Both the position numbers and the translations under genes were made by a program. A DNA stretch of 43,283 bases, taken from positions 84,593 through 127,875 of the forward strand of contig NZ_LT985754.1 of the NCBI RefSeq assembly GCF_900290285.1, written 5' to 3'. The DNA is from Candidatus Centipeda massiliensis (GTDB lineage Bacteria > Bacillota > Negativicutes > Selenomonadales > Selenomonadaceae). The notes under the pieces were generated by a model. It ran no database searches. It worked only from the letters and a program-made list of their open reading frames with translations, and was not told the DNA's origin. Below are positions 1 through 8,282 of this stretch, one piece after another. Numbering within the stretch: position 1 is the first letter of the stretch; every line of letters starts with the position of its first letter.

Positions 1-1154
1 CACCGACACCGACACCAACGCCGACGCCAACACCAACACCGACACCAACGCCGACGCCGACACCAACGCCGACGCCGACACCAACGCCAACACCAACACC
101 AACACCGACGCCGACACCAACGCCAACACCAACACCAACACCGACACCGACACCGACGCCGACACCAACACCAACGCCGACACCAACACCGACGCCAAAT
201 CCGGGCAATGGCAGCTTCGTCCTGCATGGGGACACGAAGTCCCTTGCTGAGACCATGGCAGGGACGGCGGCGTTCCTCGGCGCGAGCGGCGACCTCATCG
301 CGGGCGGCGGCATGACGAGCGCCTCGACAGAGGCAGCAGGAGCGAGCGGATTCGCCCCCTTTGCTGCCGTCAGCGGATCGAGCCTGCGCCACGAGACCGG
401 CTCTCATGTGAATGTCAGAGGCATGAATCTTGCCGTCGGGTTCTCACGTGAGGTTATGCGCGGCGATGACCGCCTCCTCTTCGGCCCCATCGTCGAGTAC
501 GGGCGCGGCAGCTACGACTCCTACCTTGATAACGGCACGCACGGCGAGGGGAATACCCACTACGTCGGCGGTGGCGTCTTCCTCAAGCAGGAGCAGAAGA
601 GCGGCGTCTTCTACGAGGGCAGCCTGCGCCTTGGTCGCATGAGCACGGACTACGAGGCCGACCTTCCCGTCAAAGGGATCACGCGCCATACCGCCTACGA
701 TACGGACGCGAACTACATCGGTGCGCATCTTGGTCTTGGACATACGACAGTGGCGGCAAACGGGACGGAGCGCGAACTGTATGTCCGCTACTTCTACACG
801 CATCAGAACGGTGCGAGCGCAACCCTCTCGACCAGCGACCGCTATGACTTCCACGCCGTCGACAGCCACCGCGTGCGCACGGGTGCACGCTGGACGATCC
901 CGCAGGGGAGCGGTGCGCTCATCCTCGGCACCTCCCTTCAGTACGAATTCAAGGGCGATGCGGGCGCGACCTACCACACAGGCGGCTTCTCCTACGACAC
1001 GGCCAGCCCCTCGCTCAAGGGACTCTCGGGCAGCCTTGCGCTGGGCTACCGCGCAAACCTCAGCAAAAATGCCACCGCCGACCTCAGCGTCGAGGGCTGG
1101 GCGGGCAAGCAGCGCGGCGTAGCCTTCAAGGCAGGATTTGACTGGAGATTCTGA
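1..1154 (+). CDS. autotransporter adhesin, C-terminal part (5' partial)
   Basis: The frame is open from the left edge (first full codon at base 3) to the TGA at 1152-1154. It begins with about 65 codons of alternating Pro-Thr, then a short linker and about 300 residues resembling an autotransporter beta-barrel: alternating aromatic and Gly strands, a region rich in GxxxEYGRG-like turns, and a C-terminal Phe in FDWRF, as expected for a BAM-recognised outer-membrane strand. The Pro-Thr run would be the flexible spacer between the passenger, which lies outside the window, and the barrel. An internal ATG at 255 is not needed as a start. The gene ends with a strong terminator. The barrel call rests on pattern and on the second autotransporter at the other end of the window. 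The exact passenger function cannot be seen. Confidence 0.85.
   Translation, partial: PTPTPTPTPTPTPTPTPTPTPTPTPTPTPTPTPTPTPTPTPTPTPTPTPTPTPTPTPTPTPTPTPNPGNGSFVLHGDTKSLAETMAGTAAFLGASGDLIAGGGMTSASTEAAGASGFAPFAAVSGSSLRHETGSHVNVRGMNLAVGFSREVMRGDDRLLFGPIVEYGRGSYDSYLDNGTHGEGNTHYVGGGVFLKQEQKSGVFYEGSLRLGRMSTDYEADLPVKGITRHTAYDTDANYIGAHLGLGHTTVAANGTERELYVRYFYTHQNGASATLSTSDRYDFHAVDSHRVRTGARWTIPQGSGALILGTSLQYEFKGDAGATYHTGGFSYDTASPSLKGLSGSLALGYRANLSKNATADLSVEGWAGKQRGVAFKAGFDWRF
3..200 (+). repeat. Pro-Thr coding hexamer tandem repeat
   Basis: The stretch is a near-perfect tandem array of the 6-mer pattern CCNACN (CCG/CCA/CCC with ACA/ACG/ACC), about 33 units, translating as (PT)n. Third bases vary, so the array is not a pure microsatellite. 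Unit gain or loss would keep the frame and only change spacer length. The array runs off the left edge, so its full length is unknown. Confidence 0.95.
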
Positions 1155-1164
1155 CCAAAAATAC

Positions 1165-1203
1165 AAAGACCTCCCGCACCATCCACGGTGCGGGAGGTCT
1201 TTC
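1165..1203. terminator. bidirectional intrinsic terminator
   Basis: A 14-bp perfect stem (1167-1180 with 1187-1200) with a 6-base loop is followed by TTT on the plus strand and preceded by AAA, so it can serve both the autotransporter and the convergent gene at 1219. Confidence 0.9.
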
Positions 1204-1218
1204 GTTTGAGCGAGCGCC

Positions 1219-1626
1219 TTACAGCATCGCCGATACAGCAGCCGCTGTGGCAATGGAGGCCTGCGCCGCCTTCGATGCGAACAGCGGATCCGCACTCTGC
1301 TCAAGTGCCTGCTGCTTCATCTTCTCGATGGTTTCGGAGACGAGATCCTTGCCCGCCTCGGGGTGTGCGCCGCGCGTCACGACCTGTGAGACGAGCTTCG
1401 TTCCCTGATAGATCTGCGTGATGACCGAGCCGTCCGCAAGCACGCGCGTGATGACGGTATCGCCCACCTTTTCCGCCCAGTCGCGTGCCTCCGCCGCCTT
1501 CGACTCCTTGAGGTTTTGCAGCATCCGCGCGAATGTGTCGGACGTATCCTCCTTCGTCGCATGGGTGCGCTGCTCAGATGATGCGGGCACTACTCCACGG
1601 CTGCCATAGATTTTCTCGAGTTCCAT
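1219..1626 (-). CDS. hypothetical protein, 135 aa
   Basis: The family is not recognised. The ATG at 1626 has a GGGAGGG ribosome site a few bases upstream. The product is hydrophilic and helix-rich, with no signal peptide until a small Ala-rich C-terminal stretch (residues about 118-133) that could be a weak amphipathic or membrane helix. A central segment (about residues 55-90) has alternating hydrophobic residues (VITRVLADGSVITQIYQG) that look like a beta hairpin. It stands alone between the autotransporter terminator and a MITE copy 78 bases upstream of its start. No function is proposed. Confidence 0.7.
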   Translation of the reverse strand: MELEKIYGSRGVVPASSEQRTHATKEDTSDTFARMLQNLKESKAAEARDWAEKVGDTVITRVLADGSVITQIYQGTKLVSQVVTRGAHPEAGKDLVSETIEKMKQQALEQSADPLFASKAAQASIATAAAVSAML

Positions 1627-1704
1627 TCCTATCCCTCCCTTCGCGCTTCCTGCCTAATTTAATGTTCCTTATTATTTCTATCGGAAGAATTCCTCCTCGC
1701 TTAA

Positions 1705-1866
1705 GGAATCGCTGATAAAATGAAGTCCGTCAGATTGGCGTAGATTTTTTCGTCCGAACAAGGAGACAAACCGGACACATAGCAAGGGCTATGTGGAGGA
1801 TTTGTCGACACAGTGCGGGCAAAAAAGATACGCTAAGATGGCGTGGCTGAGTTTATCAGTGCTTCC
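1705..1866 (+). repeat. MITE copy A (162 bp)
   Basis: The left end GGAATCGCTGATAAA matches the inverted right end (GGAAGCACTGATAAA read on the minus strand) at 13 of 15 bases. Perfect 4-bp flanks TTAA lie at 1701-1704 and 1867-1870. An internal hairpin around CATAGC/GCTATG is shared with the other copies. It fills the gap between the divergent genes at 1626 and 1929. No transposase is encoded. Confidence 0.9.
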
Positions 1867-1879
1867 TTAACAAATCCCC

Positions 1880-1908
1880 TTGAATTTGCACATTTTTTTC
1901 GCTACTAT
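1880..1908 (+). promoter_or_regulatory. putative promoter of the threonine aldolase gene
   Basis: TTGAAT (1880-1885), 17 bases, TACTAT (1903-1908). It lies immediately outside the MITE right end and 20 bases before the start codon. It is a moderate sigma-70-type match. Confidence 0.5.
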
Positions 1909-1928
1909 AAATACAGGGAGATGATGAT

Positions 1929-2960
1929 ATGAACGAGCTGCTTTCCTTTGCCTCCGACTATCTGGAGGGGGCGCACGCAGAGATCCTGCGGCGCCTTGTC
2001 GAAACGAATATGGAGCAGACGGCAGGCTACGGAAGCGACCCGTACACAGAGGCGGCGCGGGAAAAGATCCGTGCGGCGTGCCGCGCACCGCACGCCGAGG
2101 TGCATCTGCTCGCGGGCGGAACGCAGACGAACCGCATCGTGATCTCCGCGCTGCTGCGCCCGTATGAGGGCGTGATCGCCGCCGACACAGCGCATATCAC
2201 GGTACATGAGGCGGGTGCGATTGAGGCGGGCGGTCACAAGGTGCTCGCCCTGCCGCACACGGACGGCAAGCTCACGGCGGAGGCAATCGAGAGGGCGCTG
2301 CGCGCGTTTCACGAGGATGCAAACCACGACCACATGGTGCGCCCCGGCATGGTCTACCTCTCGCATCCGACCGAGTACGGCACACTGTATACGATGGACG
2401 AGCTTGAGATCATCAGCGCCGTCTGCCGCACGAACCGCATCCCGCTCTTTCTCGATGGGGCACGGCTCGCGTATGCACTCGGCTGCGATGCAAACGAGGT
2501 GACCCTCCCGCATCTCGCACACCTCACGGATGTGTTCTACATCGGCGGGACGAAGTGCGGCGCACTCCTCGGTGAGGCGGTCGTCTTTCCGCGCTCCACC
2601 CTTGTGCCGCACTTCTTCACCATCGTCAAACAGAGTGGGGCGCTGCTCGCGAAGGGGCGCATGCTCGGCATTCAGTTTGACACTCTCTTTACGGACGGAC
2701 TCTATGCACGCGGCGGTGCACACGCCGTGCGCATGGCGGATCGGATCCGCGCGGCACTCGTCGAAAAGGGCTATCACCTCGCCGTGGATAGCCCGACGAA
2801 CCAGATCTTTCTCGCGCTCCGTCCGGAGCAGCTCGCACACCTTTCGGCACACGTCAGCATGGGCTTCTGGGAAAAGCGCGGCGATGTGACCGTCATGCGC
2901 CTCGCGACAAGCTGGGCAACGCAGGAGGAGGCTGTCGAGCGGCTGATTGAACTGCTGTAA
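1929..2960 (+). CDS. low-specificity L-threonine aldolase / PLP-dependent beta-eliminating lyase
   Basis: The 343-residue product has the fold-type I aldolase signature. GGTQTN (about 63-68) would form the PLP phosphate site, LDGAR (175-179) holds the Asp that contacts the pyridine nitrogen, and GGTKCG (206-211) carries the predicted Schiff-base Lys209. The family cleaves L-threonine or L-allo-threonine to glycine and acetaldehyde in the cytoplasm. The length is normal for the family. The start is supported by AGGGAG upstream of the ATG at 1929. It is monocistronic between its own promoter and the hairpin at 3004. A related tyrosine-phenol-lyase-like activity is possible but less likely. Confidence 0.88.
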   Translation: MNELLSFASDYLEGAHAEILRRLVETNMEQTAGYGSDPYTEAAREKIRAACRAPHAEVHLLAGGTQTNRIVISALLRPYEGVIAADTAHITVHEAGAIEAGGHKVLALPHTDGKLTAEAIERALRAFHEDANHDHMVRPGMVYLSHPTEYGTLYTMDELEIISAVCRTNRIPLFLDGARLAYALGCDANEVTLPHLAHLTDVFYIGGTKCGALLGEAVVFPRSTLVPHFFTIVKQSGALLAKGRMLGIQFDTLFTDGLYARGGAHAVRMADRIRAALVEKGYHLAVDSPTNQIFLALRPEQLAHLSAHVSMGFWEKRGDVTVMRLATSWATQEEAVERLIELL

Positions 2961-3003
2961 AGGAAGCACGGCACGAGCGCCCTCATGCGGCACCGCTTAA
3001 AAC

Positions 3004-3045
3004 AGGGCTGTTGCACGAAGCTAGAAAACTTCGTGCAACAGCCCT
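3004..3045. terminator. stem-loop terminator
   Basis: A perfect 17-bp stem (3004-3020 with 3029-3045) surrounds an 8-base loop. The T tract is weak on the plus strand. On the minus strand it is followed by TGTTTT. Confidence 0.75.
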
Positions 3046-3069
3046 TGTCTATGTCAGCGATATCGCTAC

Positions 3070-3197
3070 AAGCGCCCCTTCCACCGCTTACGCGGTCCCC
3101 CTCCCCCGTGTCGCACGGGGGAGGCTAGGATTATGGCATCTTAGCTTCCCCCGTCAGAGCGGGGGAAGTGGCGAGTGCAGCGAGCCGATAGGGGCGT
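3070..3197 (+). repeat. GC-rich hairpin repeat, copy 1 (extended)
   Basis: The core at 3070-3126 carries a small hairpin (ACCGCTTACGCGGT) and a larger one (CCTCCCCCGTG/CACGGGGGAGG). It is shared with 11961-12014 and, inverted, 22388-22442. This copy continues with a second hairpin (TTCCCCCG/CGGGGGAA, about 3152-3171) and a tail ending GGGGCG. It lies between convergent genes. Confidence 0.8.
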
Positions 3198-3226
3198 TCG
3201 TGCAACACCCCCGTTTCGTATGTGCG

Positions 3227-5200
3227 TTACAGTTTGAACTTGTGCGTGGTGTTCTGCAGATCCGTTGCGAGCATGGCAAGCGACTGCGATGCCGAGGCGA
3301 TCTCCTCGCTCGACGCGGACTGCGACTGAGAGGAGGAGGAGATGCTCTGCATGTGGTCTGCCGTCTTCTCCGTGATCTCGTTGACCATAGTCGCGGACTG
3401 CACGATCAGCTCCGTGCCGCTCGTGACGGTCTGCATGGATTTATTGATGTCCGCCATCTGCTCCTTGATCTCGTCGACCATGCGCAGGATTTCCTTGAAC
3501 TGCGCGCCGACCTCGTGAATGGCCGCCGCTCCTGCCTGTACCTCACCGGTACCGCTCTGCATGGCACTGACCGCCTGCGCCGTGTCATGCTGGACACTGG
3601 TGATGCGCTCCTTGATCTCGTCGGTCGCCTCGCGCGACTGCTCGGCGAGCTTTCGGACCTCCTCGGCGACGACGGCAAAGCCGCGTCCCGTCTCGCCCGC
3701 GCGTGCCGCCTCAATGGCAGCGTTGAGGGCGAGGAGGTTCGTCTGCTCGGCGATGGCGGAGATGGTCTCGACGATCTCGCCGATCTGTTTGGAGCTCTCG
3801 CCGAGCTTCTCGACGACCTCGGAGGAGCGCAGGACGCTCTGCTCGATGCCTGTCATCTTCGTCATTGCCTCACTCATGAGGGATTCGCCGCGCTGTGCGG
3901 CATCCGCCGTCTCGGCGGAGCTTTCGGCAATACGCGCCGCCTTCCCCGTAACCTGCTCGATGTCGCCCGAGACGATGCCGATGTTCTTCTTCGCTCCCGC
4001 GAGGCTTTCCAGCTGCGCGTCCGTGCCCTCGGCGACATTGGCAACGGTACCTGCGATCTCCGTGGCGGACTCTGCCATCTGGTGCGCCCCCGCCGTCAGC
4101 TGCTCGGAGGCGGCGGCAAGCTGCTCCGCCGTTCCCGCGACCTGCCGTATGACATCGCGGATGTTCTTCATCATCGCGTTGAAGTTCGCCGCAAGCTGTC
4201 CCAGCTCGTCCTGTGAGGTGACCGGCAGGTCGGACTGCGTGAGGTCGCCCTTGGCGAGCGCACTGACATGGTGCATGAGACGCTCGGTCGCGCCCGTGAT
4301 CGTTGCGGCAAAGCGCAGGAGCGCAAGGATGATCCCCACGACGAGGAGAATACCGAGGATGCTCAGGACGGCGTAGGTTGTCTTGAGGCTCGAAAGCTGT
4401 GCAAAGGCGATGCGCTCGGGCACGGCAATGGCGACGATCCAACCGGAGGAGGGAATGGTCGCGTAGGCGATGATCTGCTCCTCACCGTCCTTCTCCGTGG
4501 CAAAGTAGCCGTTTTTCCGCTGCTGCATCGTGGACAGATTTTCCTTGAGGACGGGATTCTCGTCCGCCTTGTGCATCGCCATCCCCTCACTGGACGCGAT
4601 GATGAGCCCGCTCGGGTCAATGATGATGCCCTCGCCCTCGCCGTGATACTTCAGCTCCTTGACACGCTCGCCCAGCGTGTCGAGTGTGATGTCGGAGCAG
4701 ACCGCGCCCGCGAACGCACCGTTTTTGCCGTTGTAGGGAACGCCGACGGAAACAACCATCTTCTTCGAGATGGCATCCTGATAGACCTCGGTAAAGATCG
4801 GCTTGCCTGCCGCCTTCGCGTCTTTGTACCAGTCACGCCCGCGCGGATCGGTAGAGGAGATATCCCCGTCGTTCCAGCTGATGAAGCGTCCGTCCTCCGC
4901 GCCATAGGCGAGGTCAAGAACGTCATGATCGTTGGAGGCAAGGCTCACCATCTCGCGATCCATCGCGACAGGATTGCCGTCGTACGCCGCAAGGAGGTTC
5001 GCGGTGCTCACCGCCTGCTGCTCCTTCTGTGCAAGCCATGTGTTGAGATCCTTTGCCTCTGCGTCGAGAATCGCCTCGATCTCACCCGAGGTGCTCTCCG
5101 TGAGCGCATCCTGTGCCTTGTAGTAGCCAATGCCGCAGATGGCGACGACGAGTGCCGCCATCAGTATGCCCATCAGCATGAGCTTCTGTTTGATACCCAA
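3227..5200 (-). CDS. methyl-accepting chemotaxis protein with dCache sensor (MCP 1)
   Basis: The 657-residue product has a first membrane helix (about 7-27), an extracytoplasmic double-Cache domain (about 30-275, with the typical RDWYKDA motif), a second membrane helix (about 283-305), HAMP, and a cytoplasmic signalling domain with the hairpin-tip motif [19 protein letters not shown]. It should relay ligand binding to CheA/CheW and be adapted by methylation. No CheR-binding pentapeptide is seen at the C terminus. The start is TTG at 5198-5200: GGGGAGG lies 8 bases upstream and the protein then aligns with the TTG start of the neighbouring paralogue. An upstream ATG at 5263 lacks this support. 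It is preceded by a promoter and a MITE. Confidence 0.93.
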   Translation of the reverse strand: MGIKQKLMLMGILMAALVVAICGIGYYKAQDALTESTSGEIEAILDAEAKDLNTWLAQKEQQAVSTANLLAAYDGNPVAMDREMVSLASNDHDVLDLAYGAEDGRFISWNDGDISSTDPRGRDWYKDAKAAGKPIFTEVYQDAISKKMVVSVGVPYNGKNGAFAGAVCSDITLDTLGERVKELKYHGEGEGIIIDPSGLIIASSEGMAMHKADENPVLKENLSTMQQRKNGYFATEKDGEEQIIAYATIPSSGWIVAIAVPERIAFAQLSSLKTTYAVLSILGILLVVGIILALLRFAATITGATERLMHHVSALAKGDLTQSDLPVTSQDELGQLAANFNAMMKNIRDVIRQVAGTAEQLAAASEQLTAGAHQMAESATEIAGTVANVAEGTDAQLESLAGAKKNIGIVSGDIEQVTGKAARIAESSAETADAAQRGESLMSEAMTKMTGIEQSVLRSSEVVEKLGESSKQIGEIVETISAIAEQTNLLALNAAIEAARAGETGRGFAVVAEEVRKLAEQSREATDEIKERITSVQHDTAQAVSAMQSGTGEVQAGAAAIHEVGAQFKEILRMVDEIKEQMADINKSMQTVTSGTELIVQSATMVNEITEKTADHMQSISSSSQSQSASSEEIASASQSLAMLATDLQNTTHKFKL

Positions 5201-5268
5201 TTTGGTTTCCTCCCCGCTTCTTTTGCGCGCATACCGTGTATGCAGTCCCGTGCATAGATACAAGTCTT

Positions 5269-5297
5269 ATCATATAGTATTTTCTAAATTTAATCAA
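5269..5297 (-). promoter_or_regulatory. promoter of MCP 1
   Basis: On the minus strand, TTGATT (5292-5297), 17 bases, TATGAT (5269-5274). It lies about 70 bases before the TTG start and just outside the MITE left end. Confidence 0.6.
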
Positions 5298-5326
5298 GTC
5301 ATCTGCCGGATTTCGATGACAATAAA

Positions 5327-5486
5327 GGAGTCGCTGATAAAACAGTCCTGCAGATTGGCGTAGATTTTTTCGTCCGATTGAGGCAGCAAACCGGACGCAT
5401 AGCCAAAGCTATGTGGAGGATTTGCTAACGAAAAGCGGGCAAAAAAGATGCGCTAAGATGGCGCGGCTGAATTTATCAGTGCTTCC
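5327..5486 (+). repeat. MITE copy B (160 bp)
   Basis: It has the same ends and internal hairpin as the other copies, with GGAGTC in place of GGAATC at the left tip. Perfect 4-bp flanks TAAA lie at 5323-5326 and 5487-5490. Confidence 0.9.
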
Positions 5487-5487
5487 T

Positions 5488-5539
5488 AAAAAAAGGGGCT
5501 TCCGTACGAAGACGTTTCCATCTTCATGCGGAAGTCCCT
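5488..5539 (-). terminator. terminator of MCP 2
   Basis: Stem arms (about 5496-5512 and 5521-5539) form a long imperfect hairpin. On the minus strand it is followed by seven T (5488-5494). That T run overlaps the TAAA flank of MITE copy B. Confidence 0.85.
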
Positions 5540-5560
5540 GTCTGTGTCCGCCGACGGCGG

Positions 5561-7537
5561 TCAGAGTTTGAACTTGTTCGTGGTGTTCTGCAGATCGGTC
5601 GCGAGCATGGCAAGCGACTGCGATGCCGAGGCGATCTCCTCGCTCGACGCGGACTGCGACTGCGATGCGGAGGAGATGCTCTGCATGTGGTCTGCCGTCT
5701 TCTCCGTGATCTCGTTGACCGTGGTCGCGGACTGCACGATCAGCTCCGTACCGCTCGCAACGGTCTGCATGGATTTGCTGATGTCCGCCATCTGCTCCTT
5801 GATCTCGTCGACCATGCGCAGGATATCCTTGAACTGCGCGCCGACCTCGTGAATGGCCGCCGCTCCTGCCTGTACCTCACCGGTACCGCTCTGCATGGCA
5901 CTGACCGCCTGCGCCGTGTCATGCTGGACACTGGTGATGCGCTCCTTGATCTGGTCGGCTGCCTCACGCGACTGCTCGGCGAGCTTTCGGACCTCCTCGG
6001 CGACGACAGCAAAGCCGCGTCCCGTCTCGCCTGCGCGTGCTGCCTCAATGGCGGCGTTGAGGGCGAGGAGGTTCGTCTGCTCGGCGATGGCGGAGATGGT
6101 CTCGACGATCTCGCCGATCTGCTTGGAACTCTCGCCGAGCTTCTCGACGACCTCGGCGGAGCGCAGGACACTCTGCTCGATGCCTGTCATCTTCGTCATT
6201 GCCTCATTCATGAGGGATTCGCCGCGCTGTGCGGCGTCCGCCGTCTCGGCAGAGCTGTCGGCGACGCGTTCTGCCTTCCCTGTGACGCGCTCGATGTCGT
6301 CCGAGACGATACCGATGTTCTTTTTGGCGCCCGCGAGGCTTTCCAGCTGCGCGTCCGTGCCCTCGGCGACATTGGCAACGGTGCCCGCGATCTCCGTGGC
6401 GGACTCTGCCATCTGGTGCGCCCCCGCCGTCAGCTGCTCGGAGGCGGCGGCAAGCTGCTCTGCCGTCCCCGCGACCTGCCGTATGACATCGCGGATGCTC
6501 TTCATCATCGCGTTGAAGTTCGCCGCGAGCTGTCCCAGCTCGTCCTGTGAGGTGACCGGCAGATCGGAAAGGTGCAGATCGCCCTGCGCAAGCGCGTCAA
6601 CATGGTGCTTGAGGCGCGCGGTCGCACCCGTGATCGTTGTGGCGAAGCGCAGGAGCGCAAAGATGATGCCTGCGATGAGCAGGATGCCGAGGATGCTCAG
6701 GATGGCGTAGGTCGTCTTGAGGCCCGCGAGCTGCGCAAAGGCGACGCGCTCGGGCACGGCAATGGCGACGATCCAGCCCGTCGAAGGGACGGTTGCGTAG
6801 GCGATGATCTGCTCCTCGCCATCCTTCTCCGTGGCGAAGTAGCCGTTTTTCCGCTGCTGCATCGTGGGCAGATTTTCCTTGAGGACGGGATTCTCGTCCG
6901 CCTTGTGCATCGCCAGCCCCTCACTGGACGCGATGATGAGCCCCGACGGATCGACAATGATCCCCTCACCCTCGCCGTGATACTTCAGCTCCTTGACACG
7001 CTTGTCGAGTGTGGCGAGCGATATGTCGACACAGACCGCACCACGCACTTCTCCTGCATGGTTCTTGTATGATTTTGTGGCGGACACCACCATTTGTTTC
7101 TGCGTGATGTCTTCGTATGGTGCGGTGAAGGTCAGCCCGTTCTTTTTGATGGCATCGTTGTACCACGGACGGTCATGCGGGTTGACGTGGTCGCTCACGT
7201 CTCCTCGAACCCATCCGATAAAGAAGTTATCCTCGGTACCGACGGTCACGTCGAATACCTCCGGATCGTCCGCCGCGAGACAGAGCAGACTCCGGTCGTG
7301 ATTGTCGGGGCGATCTGCAAACTCGGACAGCAGATTCGCCGTCGCCTCGGCGATCTGTCCGCGCTTGGTGAGCCAGCTGTCGAGCTGCGCCCCCTGCACG
7401 TCCAGTGCCGCAGCAATCTCTCCTGCTGTGCTCTCCGTGAGGGCATCCTGCGCCTTGTAGTAGCCGATCCCGCAGATCGCCACAACGAGGAGCGCCATCA
7501 GCGTTCCCATGAGAAGCAGCTTTTGTTTGATTCCCAA
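5561..7537 (-). CDS. methyl-accepting chemotaxis protein with dCache sensor (MCP 2)
   Basis: The 658-residue product is a tandem paralogue of MCP 1 with the same order: membrane helix, dCache, membrane helix, HAMP, signalling domain. From about residue 185 to the end the two proteins are nearly identical. The first half of the sensor (about residues 45-180) differs strongly, so the two receptors probably read different ligands through the same output. The start is TTG at 7535-7537 with AAGGAGT upstream. No pentapeptide CheR tether is seen. It has its own promoter and terminator, so it is not co-transcribed with MCP 1 by design. Confidence 0.93.
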   Translation of the reverse strand: MGIKQKLLLMGTLMALLVVAICGIGYYKAQDALTESTAGEIAAALDVQGAQLDSWLTKRGQIAEATANLLSEFADRPDNHDRSLLCLAADDPEVFDVTVGTEDNFFIGWVRGDVSDHVNPHDRPWYNDAIKKNGLTFTAPYEDITQKQMVVSATKSYKNHAGEVRGAVCVDISLATLDKRVKELKYHGEGEGIIVDPSGLIIASSEGLAMHKADENPVLKENLPTMQQRKNGYFATEKDGEEQIIAYATVPSTGWIVAIAVPERVAFAQLAGLKTTYAILSILGILLIAGIIFALLRFATTITGATARLKHHVDALAQGDLHLSDLPVTSQDELGQLAANFNAMMKSIRDVIRQVAGTAEQLAAASEQLTAGAHQMAESATEIAGTVANVAEGTDAQLESLAGAKKNIGIVSDDIERVTGKAERVADSSAETADAAQRGESLMNEAMTKMTGIEQSVLRSAEVVEKLGESSKQIGEIVETISAIAEQTNLLALNAAIEAARAGETGRGFAVVAEEVRKLAEQSREAADQIKERITSVQHDTAQAVSAMQSGTGEVQAGAAAIHEVGAQFKDILRMVDEIKEQMADISKSMQTVASGTELIVQSATTVNEITEKTADHMQSISSASQSQSASSEEIASASQSLAMLATDLQNTTNKFKL

Positions 7538-7579
7538 TGTACTCCTTCCTTTCTAAAAGATATATTGATAGATATTAAA

Positions 7580-7608
7580 ATTTTATACCACGGCGCGGTG
7601 AAAAGCAA
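7580..7608 (-). promoter_or_regulatory. promoter of MCP 2
   Basis: On the minus strand, TTGCTT (7603-7608), 17 bases, TAAAAT (7580-7585), about 40 bases before the TTG start. Confidence 0.6.
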
Positions 7609-7738
7609 GGAGTTTATCATATTTTTCTAGTAAGCCGGAAAATAATGACAAATAATAGGAATAGATAGAGGATTTGCCGATGGATTCCGTCACTATGATG
7701 AATGTGACAGACAAAAGAAAATGCAGTACTCCTAAGCA

Positions 7739-7886
7739 AACCCTAGTGGAGCAAGCGGCGTAGAGTGTGCGACCCGCCCCCTGCGGATTTTAATCGTTCA
7801 AGCGCAGCGCGTTTGGAATCCGCAGGTATTTAGGCGGATGAGCACACGTCCGCTTGCGTAACGAGGGTTCTGCGTGGAGTACGCAG
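7739..7886. other. long inverted element / possible structured RNA
   Basis: Five colinear helices pair across a 131-base unit: 7739-7744 with 7864-7869, 7751-7758 with 7850-7857, 7765-7770 with 7842-7847, 7774-7778 with 7833-7837, and 7781-7789 with 7817-7825. A second hairpin follows directly (7870-7875 with 7881-7886). The rest of the 484-base gap between MCP 2 and yhdT holds the MCP 2 promoter, this element and a putative yhdT promoter. No reading frame is credible here. It may be a palindromic mobile remnant or an RNA; the sequence alone cannot tell. Confidence 0.6.
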
Positions 7887-7927
7887 CGCACATCCGTAAC
7901 AGTTGTCATAGACCCATGACTCCCCCG

Positions 7928-7956
7928 TTGCATTGCGGCGCGGGATATGGTAGGAT
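7928..7956 (+). promoter_or_regulatory. putative yhdT-panF promoter
   Basis: TTGCAT (7928-7933), 17 bases, TAGGAT (7951-7956). It is followed by a small hairpin (GGCG/CGCC) in a leader of about 60 bases before the yhdT ATG. Confidence 0.45.
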
Positions 7957-8021
7957 AGGCGGTGTTTTCGCCGCAAAGAGCCCTGTGCCTTTGACGGCAG
8001 GAATTTCATAGGAGGTTCATC

Positions 8022-8282
8022 ATGCAGGATGAAAAAAAAGCGGCGGACGCCATCACCCGTGAGGCGAGGCGTACCGCTGCGGCAGGGATTCTCTTTGCCG
8101 TACTCTGGACGGCGCTGGGATTTGGACTCGCGGAAGTCGATGTGCAGGTTGCGGGCTTCCCGCTCTGGGCGATCACGTCGAGTGTCGGGGTGCTCGCCGT
8201 GGGGGCGGTGCTCGCCGTGTACCTCGCGCGCACGGCGGAGGATATGCCCCTCGATGAGCGCACAGAGGAGGTGGGACGATGA
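8022..8282 (+). CDS. yhdT: YhdT family (DUF997) small membrane protein
   Basis: The 86-residue protein has two hydrophobic helices (about 19-39 and 46-67) separated by a short loop and a charged C-terminal tail, as in the YhdT family. YhdT genes regularly sit directly before panF and are thought to be a partner of the transporter. Here the stop codon overlaps the panF start (ATGA), implying coupled translation. The ATG at 8022 has AGGAGG seven bases upstream. Confidence 0.85.
   Translation: MQDEKKAADAITREARRTAAAGILFAVLWTALGFGLAEVDVQVAGFPLWAITSSVGVLAVGAVLAVYLARTAEDMPLDERTEEVGR

Noticed and set aside
1905-2993. 362-codon minus-strand frame opposite threonine aldolase
   Set aside because: GC-driven antisense frame; the plus-strand enzyme has all motifs and a ribosome site.
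3011-5257. Long plus-strand frames opposite MCP 1 (also 5687-6550 opposite MCP 2)
   Set aside because: They repeat in both paralogues only because the receptor DNA is duplicated; low-complexity products.
7870-8021. Riboswitch or T-box before yhdT-panF
   Set aside because: No conserved T-box or known riboswitch core could be recognised; only a small hairpin and a promoter.
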